Of a DNA stretch of 17,123 nt, positions 14,333 to 17,123 are shown piece after piece. Each line of letters opens with the position of its first letter. Position 1 is the stretch's first letter. This DNA is from Cyanobacteriota bacterium (GTDB lineage: Bacteria > Cyanobacteriota > Cyanobacteriia > Leptolyngbyales > Leptolyngbyaceae), in contig JAIXVO010000795.1 of NCBI GenBank assembly GCA_027482985.1, forward strand, positions 1 through 17,123, read 5' to 3'. Both the position numbers and the translations under genes were made by a program. The notes beneath the pieces are model-generated. The model was not told the origin of the DNA and ran no database searches. It saw only the letters and a program-made list of their open reading frames with translations.

Positions 14333-15421
14333 ATGTGGTTTCCCAATTTCTCTCCTCTGGGTCATGCGCGTTCCCGTCGCCGCTTTTTGCAGGGGAGTGT
14401 GGCGGCTGCCGTCCCGATCGCCCTCAGCGGTCAAAGTCTCGCCGCCGCCCAAACTCCTCGGACGCTAAAGCCGCCCGTGCTGCGTCCAGGTGATACGGTG
14501 GGGATGATCGCCCCGGCCAGCAATGTGTATGAACCGGAAGAAGTGCAGATTGCGAAGGAAACGATGGAGCAGTACGGCTTCAAAGTCGTCTTGAGCACCA
14601 ATATCAATGCTCAAAATGGCTATCTGGCGGGCAGCGATGCCCAACGAGCGGCAGATGTGAATGAGATGTTTCGCCGTCCGGAGATTCGTGGCCTTGTGAC
14701 TTTTTCCGGTGGGTATGGCTGTAGTCGGATTTTGCCATTTTTGGATTATGCCCAAATTCAGCGATCGCCCAAAGTCATCGTCGGGCATAGCGACATCACG
14801 GCACTGCTGATTGGGATTTATCAAAAAACGGGACTGATTACCTTTCACGGATCGTCTGGCTTAACGGGTGTCGGCGAGTATGCCATGTCCCATTTCCGGC
14901 GGGCGATCATGTCTACGGAGCGGATTGGGCAAATTGCCGATCCACCCAAACCGGGAGCAGGCACTATTGAACGTAATAACCGTCTGATTACGATCGCCCC
15001 CGGACGGGCGACGGGTGCCCTGATCGGCGGCAATCTCACCCTCGTCACCAACCTCATCGGCACGCCCTACGAACCCGATACCCGCGGCAAAATTTTGTTT
15101 CTGGAAGACATCGGCGAAGAACCCTACCGGATCGATCGCATGCTGACCCAACTGTGGCTAGCAGGCAAGCTGCAACAAGCGGCGGGGATTGCCCTGGGGC
15201 GCTTCGTCGATTGCATTCCCAGTGACTATAAATCGTCCTTTTTTCAAACCATCAGCCTGGAAAATGTGTTGCGCGATCGCTTTGCCGCCCTCGGCAAACC
15301 TGTCCTTTATAACCTGATGTTTGGGCATGTGCGAGACAATGCCGTGTTACCGATTGGCGCGATCGCGACGCTGGATGCCAGCAGCAAAACGTTGATCCTT
15401 CAGGAAAATGCCGTGGTCTAG
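14333..15421 (+). CDS. S66 family peptidase (LD-carboxypeptidase/MccF-like) with Tat signal
   Basis: A 362-residue serine peptidase of family S66, whose members cut the L,D bond in murein tetrapeptides (LdcA) or detoxify microcin C-type peptides (MccF). A twin-arginine signal is present: SRRRFLQ (14-20) followed by a hydrophobic stretch and ALSGQSLAAA, so it is probably exported folded. The mature part shows GDTVGMIAPAS (53-63), TFSGGYGCSRILPFLD (123-138), GHSDITAL with the nucleophile Ser153, FLEDIGEEPYRIDRML with Glu258, and FGHVRDN with His332, so the whole catalytic triad is intact. The ATG at 14333 has no obvious RBS but gives a complete Tat signal. It follows leuA after a terminator and is probably transcribed separately. 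Peptidoglycan recycling or turnover is the more likely role. Confidence 0.9.
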   Translation: MWFPNFSPLGHARSRRRFLQGSVAAAVPIALSGQSLAAAQTPRTLKPPVLRPGDTVGMIAPASNVYEPEEVQIAKETMEQYGFKVVLSTNINAQNGYLAGSDAQRAADVNEMFRRPEIRGLVTFSGGYGCSRILPFLDYAQIQRSPKVIVGHSDITALLIGIYQKTGLITFHGSSGLTGVGEYAMSHFRRAIMSTERIGQIADPPKPGAGTIERNNRLITIAPGRATGALIGGNLTLVTNLIGTPYEPDTRGKILFLEDIGEEPYRIDRMLTQLWLAGKLQQAAGIALGRFVDCIPSDYKSSFFQTISLENVLRDRFAALGKPVLYNLMFGHVRDNAVLPIGAIATLDASSKTLILQENAVV

Positions 15422-15430
15422 GGTGACCTC

Positions 15431-15450
15431 GGCGGGCAAGATGACCCGCC
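15431..15450. repeat. GC-rich hairpin repeat after the S66 peptidase gene
   Basis: GGCGGG (15431-15436) pairs with CCCGCC (15445-15450). The pattern GGCGGGCAAGATG...CCCGCC is a common dispersed cyanobacterial repeat. No T-tract follows on either strand. It may help end transcription of the gene that stops at 15421. Confidence 0.55.
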
Positions 15451-15572
15451 CACGATAGACAAATTCATGCCGTAGTCCACTCTTGCAGTAGGGTGGGCAC
15501 AACCTCACCCTTGTGGCAACCTCAAAGGGCTTAACAGTTGAGGTTTTGCCCTCTGCCCTCTACCTTACTCCA

Positions 15573-16061
15573 CTAGCGATTTCGGATTTGTTGTTGCAAG
15601 GTGGGGCTGGCATCGATCGCGGCTCCAATCTGGTTGAACCGCTCCACCGTCAACCCTTGCAAGGTGATAGCTCGATTCTGCTTGGGGGTGGCTTCTGCCT
15701 GAATCTTTTGAATTTTCGTGATCGCCTTATCAAAGCGTTCTTGTTCCGCCGGGGAGATTGGACCAGACAAGGGCGAGTCAGGATTGTTGCGGTAGCGCCC
15801 GATTTCTTGAAAACGTTCCGGCGACAAGCGCTCAGATTTAAGGGCATCCACAAGTTTTTCTTGCGTTTCCATCTGCACTTTCTGGAGCTGTTTCACCGCC
15901 TGAATAAACTGTTGCAGTTCCAGCGGACTGACCGTATTGCTGGCTCGGTTGGGTGAAAAAGCTTGAGCTAAGACAGGTGCCGAGAGGGATGGTGCCGCCA
16001 CGACACTGGGCGCGATCGCCACTAGAACCCCAACAAACCCGCTCACAAGTGATTTCAGCAT
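15573..16061 (-). CDS. DUF4168 family exported protein
   Basis: A 162-residue protein with a signal peptide (MLKSLVSGFVGVLVAIAPSV..., cleavage likely near residue 34, LAQA). The mature part is charged and helical and fits DUF4168: LQQFIQAVKQLQKVQMETQE, then LSPERFQEIGRY and ISPAEQERFDKAITKIQKIQ, then LTVERFNQIGAAI. This gives two copies of a helix plus 'L(S/T)xERFxxI' unit. The function is unknown. I chose ATG at 16061; a TTG at 16079 with a nearby GGAG would add six residues. It is co-oriented with the DUF4189 gene 190 bases upstream. Confidence 0.75.
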   Translation of the reverse strand: MLKSLVSGFVGVLVAIAPSVVAAPSLSAPVLAQAFSPNRASNTVSPLELQQFIQAVKQLQKVQMETQEKLVDALKSERLSPERFQEIGRYRNNPDSPLSGPISPAEQERFDKAITKIQKIQAEATPKQNRAITLQGLTVERFNQIGAAIDASPTLQQQIRNR

Positions 16062-16251
16062 GGTGTTTTGACCAACCAACTCCAGTAGTTTGCCTCCGGC
16101 ATCGCCGTTAGAGTCTCCAGCCAGCGCCAGTTTTGGCGGCTGGTAAGAGCTTCAACTGACTCGCCAAAGCTCTATTTTACTGGAGTCGGGGACGGATTGT
16201 AACTTTTTGTTAGGTGAGGGCTGTCCACTCTACAAAAAGGGTTACTCCCGG

Positions 16252-16632
16252 TTAGCGATCGGTGCAGGCCCACACTTCGATTTTGCAAGCTCCACTGCCA
16301 CAGGCGGAAAGGGCTTTGGCTTCGGCTTCAGCGCGGCTCTCAGACCACCCCCAGCCCACGGTCTTGCCGTCTTTGGCCACTGCGCCACAGGCATTGGCAA
16401 ACCACACATCCACCGCACATCCTTGTTCGCCACACTCCTGTAAGGCGGCGGCTTCGGCTTGGGCGCGAGTGGGATAGTTGTAGGCATAGCCCCAGGCACC
16501 CGTGGTATCGTTGGTCGCGATCGCCCCATACATATCCGCTGCGAAGGCTGCTCCGGCGGACACGAGATGAACTGCGATCGCCAGTCCGGTACCACCCGCG
16601 ATCGTTGCCAGTTTAGAAACCGTTTGCATCAT
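16252..16632 (-). CDS. DUF4189 family exported cysteine-rich protein
   Basis: A 126-residue protein with a signal peptide (about 1-31, ending GAAFA). The mature part is a DUF4189 domain: YGAIATNDTTGAWGYAYNYP, then TRAQAEAAALQECGEQGC and VDVWFANACGAVAKDGKTVG, then SRAEAEAKALSACG and KIEVWAC. There are six cysteines (67, 72, 82, 111, 116, 123), likely three disulfides outside the cytoplasm. ATG at 16632 follows AAGGA at nine bases. The domain is widespread in bacterial secreted proteins and of unknown function. Confidence 0.82.
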   Translation of the reverse strand: MMQTVSKLATIAGGTGLAIAVHLVSAGAAFAADMYGAIATNDTTGAWGYAYNYPTRAQAEAAALQECGEQGCAVDVWFANACGAVAKDGKTVGWGWSESRAEAEAKALSACGSGACKIEVWACTDR

Positions 16633-16820
16633 GTTGCACAGTCCTTAAATAACGAAGGATTGAATCAATCTGCTTCCTTTCAGACTGGTTTTGGCAGCGC
16701 CATCTGGACTCCGGCAGCGGATTGGTCCAAATCTCCATCAATTCCGTCTGATTTGTGCAGGTTTTACCCAGAATGCCCCAATTCTGAGCCAGTATGACAA
16801 TCCCGTGCTATCAAGTCTGA

Positions 16821-17123
16821 TCAGGTGATGGTAATCACGCCACGATCGAACACTTGCTGATCGGTGCCGATACCTTTAATCTCAATGCGATCGCGATAAA
16901 CCTCCACCGCCGAGAAGCCATACCGAGAAACCGCATAGGCCGTCCAGTCATGTTGTCCGACTGAGCGCAGACTGGCACCGCCATGCCCCGTGATCAAATA
17001 AGTGGTCCCCGCGATCGGGCGCGTGCGTTCGTAGTGGTGTTCGTGCCCATTGATATAGAGTTGCACGCCATATTTTTGGAACAGCGGCGTGAACGTGCGG
17101 ATAAACTCCGAATTGGGGCCATA
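16821..17123 (-). CDS. Metallophosphoesterase (purple acid phosphatase-like), C-terminal part
   Basis: The frame is open to the window edge: 100 residues of the C-terminus are visible, beginning YGPNSEFIRTFTPLFQKYGV. The motif LYINGHEHHYERTRP contains the GHEHxYER signature of calcineurin-like/purple acid phosphatase enzymes, whose histidines bind the dinuclear metal centre. TYLITGHGGASLR and YGFSAVEVYRDRIEIKGIG are the usual strand-rich end of the fold. The family hydrolyses phosphate esters, often outside the cytoplasm. The catalytic N-terminal motifs (DxH, GDxxD, NH) lie outside the window, so activity and localisation cannot be judged. Confidence 0.88.
   Translation of the reverse strand, partial: YGPNSEFIRTFTPLFQKYGVQLYINGHEHHYERTRPIAGTTYLITGHGGASLRSVGQHDWTAYAVSRYGFSAVEVYRDRIEIKGIGTDQQVFDRGVITIT

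Noticed and set aside
15549..15562. TGCCCTC repeated twice
   Set aside because: Only two copies; it resembles heptamer repeats but cannot be separated from chance.
16769..16786. CAGAAT/ATTCTG hairpin after the metallophosphoesterase gene
   Set aside because: A 6-bp AT-rich stem without a T-tract on the relevant strand is too weak to call a terminator.

Overview
The window looks like a cyanobacterial chromosome segment. The octamer GCGATCGC (HIP1) recurs throughout, there is a one-helix high-light-inducible protein and a likely Psb35 photosystem II assembly factor, and several proteins belong to families typical of cyanobacteria (DUF1517, DUF4168, DUF4189). Heptamer tandem repeats and a palindromic MITE-like element fit a filamentous or Leptolyngbya-like genome, but the species cannot be read from the sequence.

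Layout. 1-2054 (minus): the end of a polysaccharide locus, with a truncated phosphoglycosyl transferase carrying a duplicated N-terminal module, preceded by a family 2 glycosyltransferase that probably starts at TTG. 2207-3776: a DUF1517 membrane protein with a clear terminator, divergent from a high-light-inducible protein (Hlip) that has a good sigma70-type promoter. 3806-6085 (minus): a large GAF protein of unknown role. 6461-7924: ffh, the SRP GTPase. 8048-8608 (minus): a small lysine/arginine/alanine-rich protein with an HTH-like N-terminus. 8609-9187: a long non-coding stretch with a perfect 20-bp palindrome that fits the cyanobacterial LexA box. 9188-10561: rsmB. 10587-10752: a MITE-like inverted-repeat element. 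10859-11284: a TerB-like protein. 11360-11575 (minus): probable psb35.

The most interesting part is the roughly 980-bp gap between psb35 and leuA (11576-12556). It holds heptamer repeats, a foldable block, and a TTGACG-N17-TAAGAT promoter. About 20 nt after the predicted start of transcription there is a 24-codon ORF with eight leucine codons, whose last codons form a GC-rich hairpin followed by six T. Further down is a second short ORF with a strong RBS and five leucines in its first 13 residues; its stop overlaps the leuA start codon. Together they look like a two-part, leucine-responsive leader for a long-form (type 2) 2-isopropylmalate synthase. This is inference from sequence only.

Downstream, a terminator hairpin follows leuA, then a Tat-exported S66 (LD-carboxypeptidase/MccF-like) peptidase. 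The right end is a minus-strand series of exported or unknown proteins: DUF4168, DUF4189 and the C-terminus of a metallophosphoesterase cut by the window edge. No tRNA, rRNA, CRISPR array or complete insertion sequence was seen.
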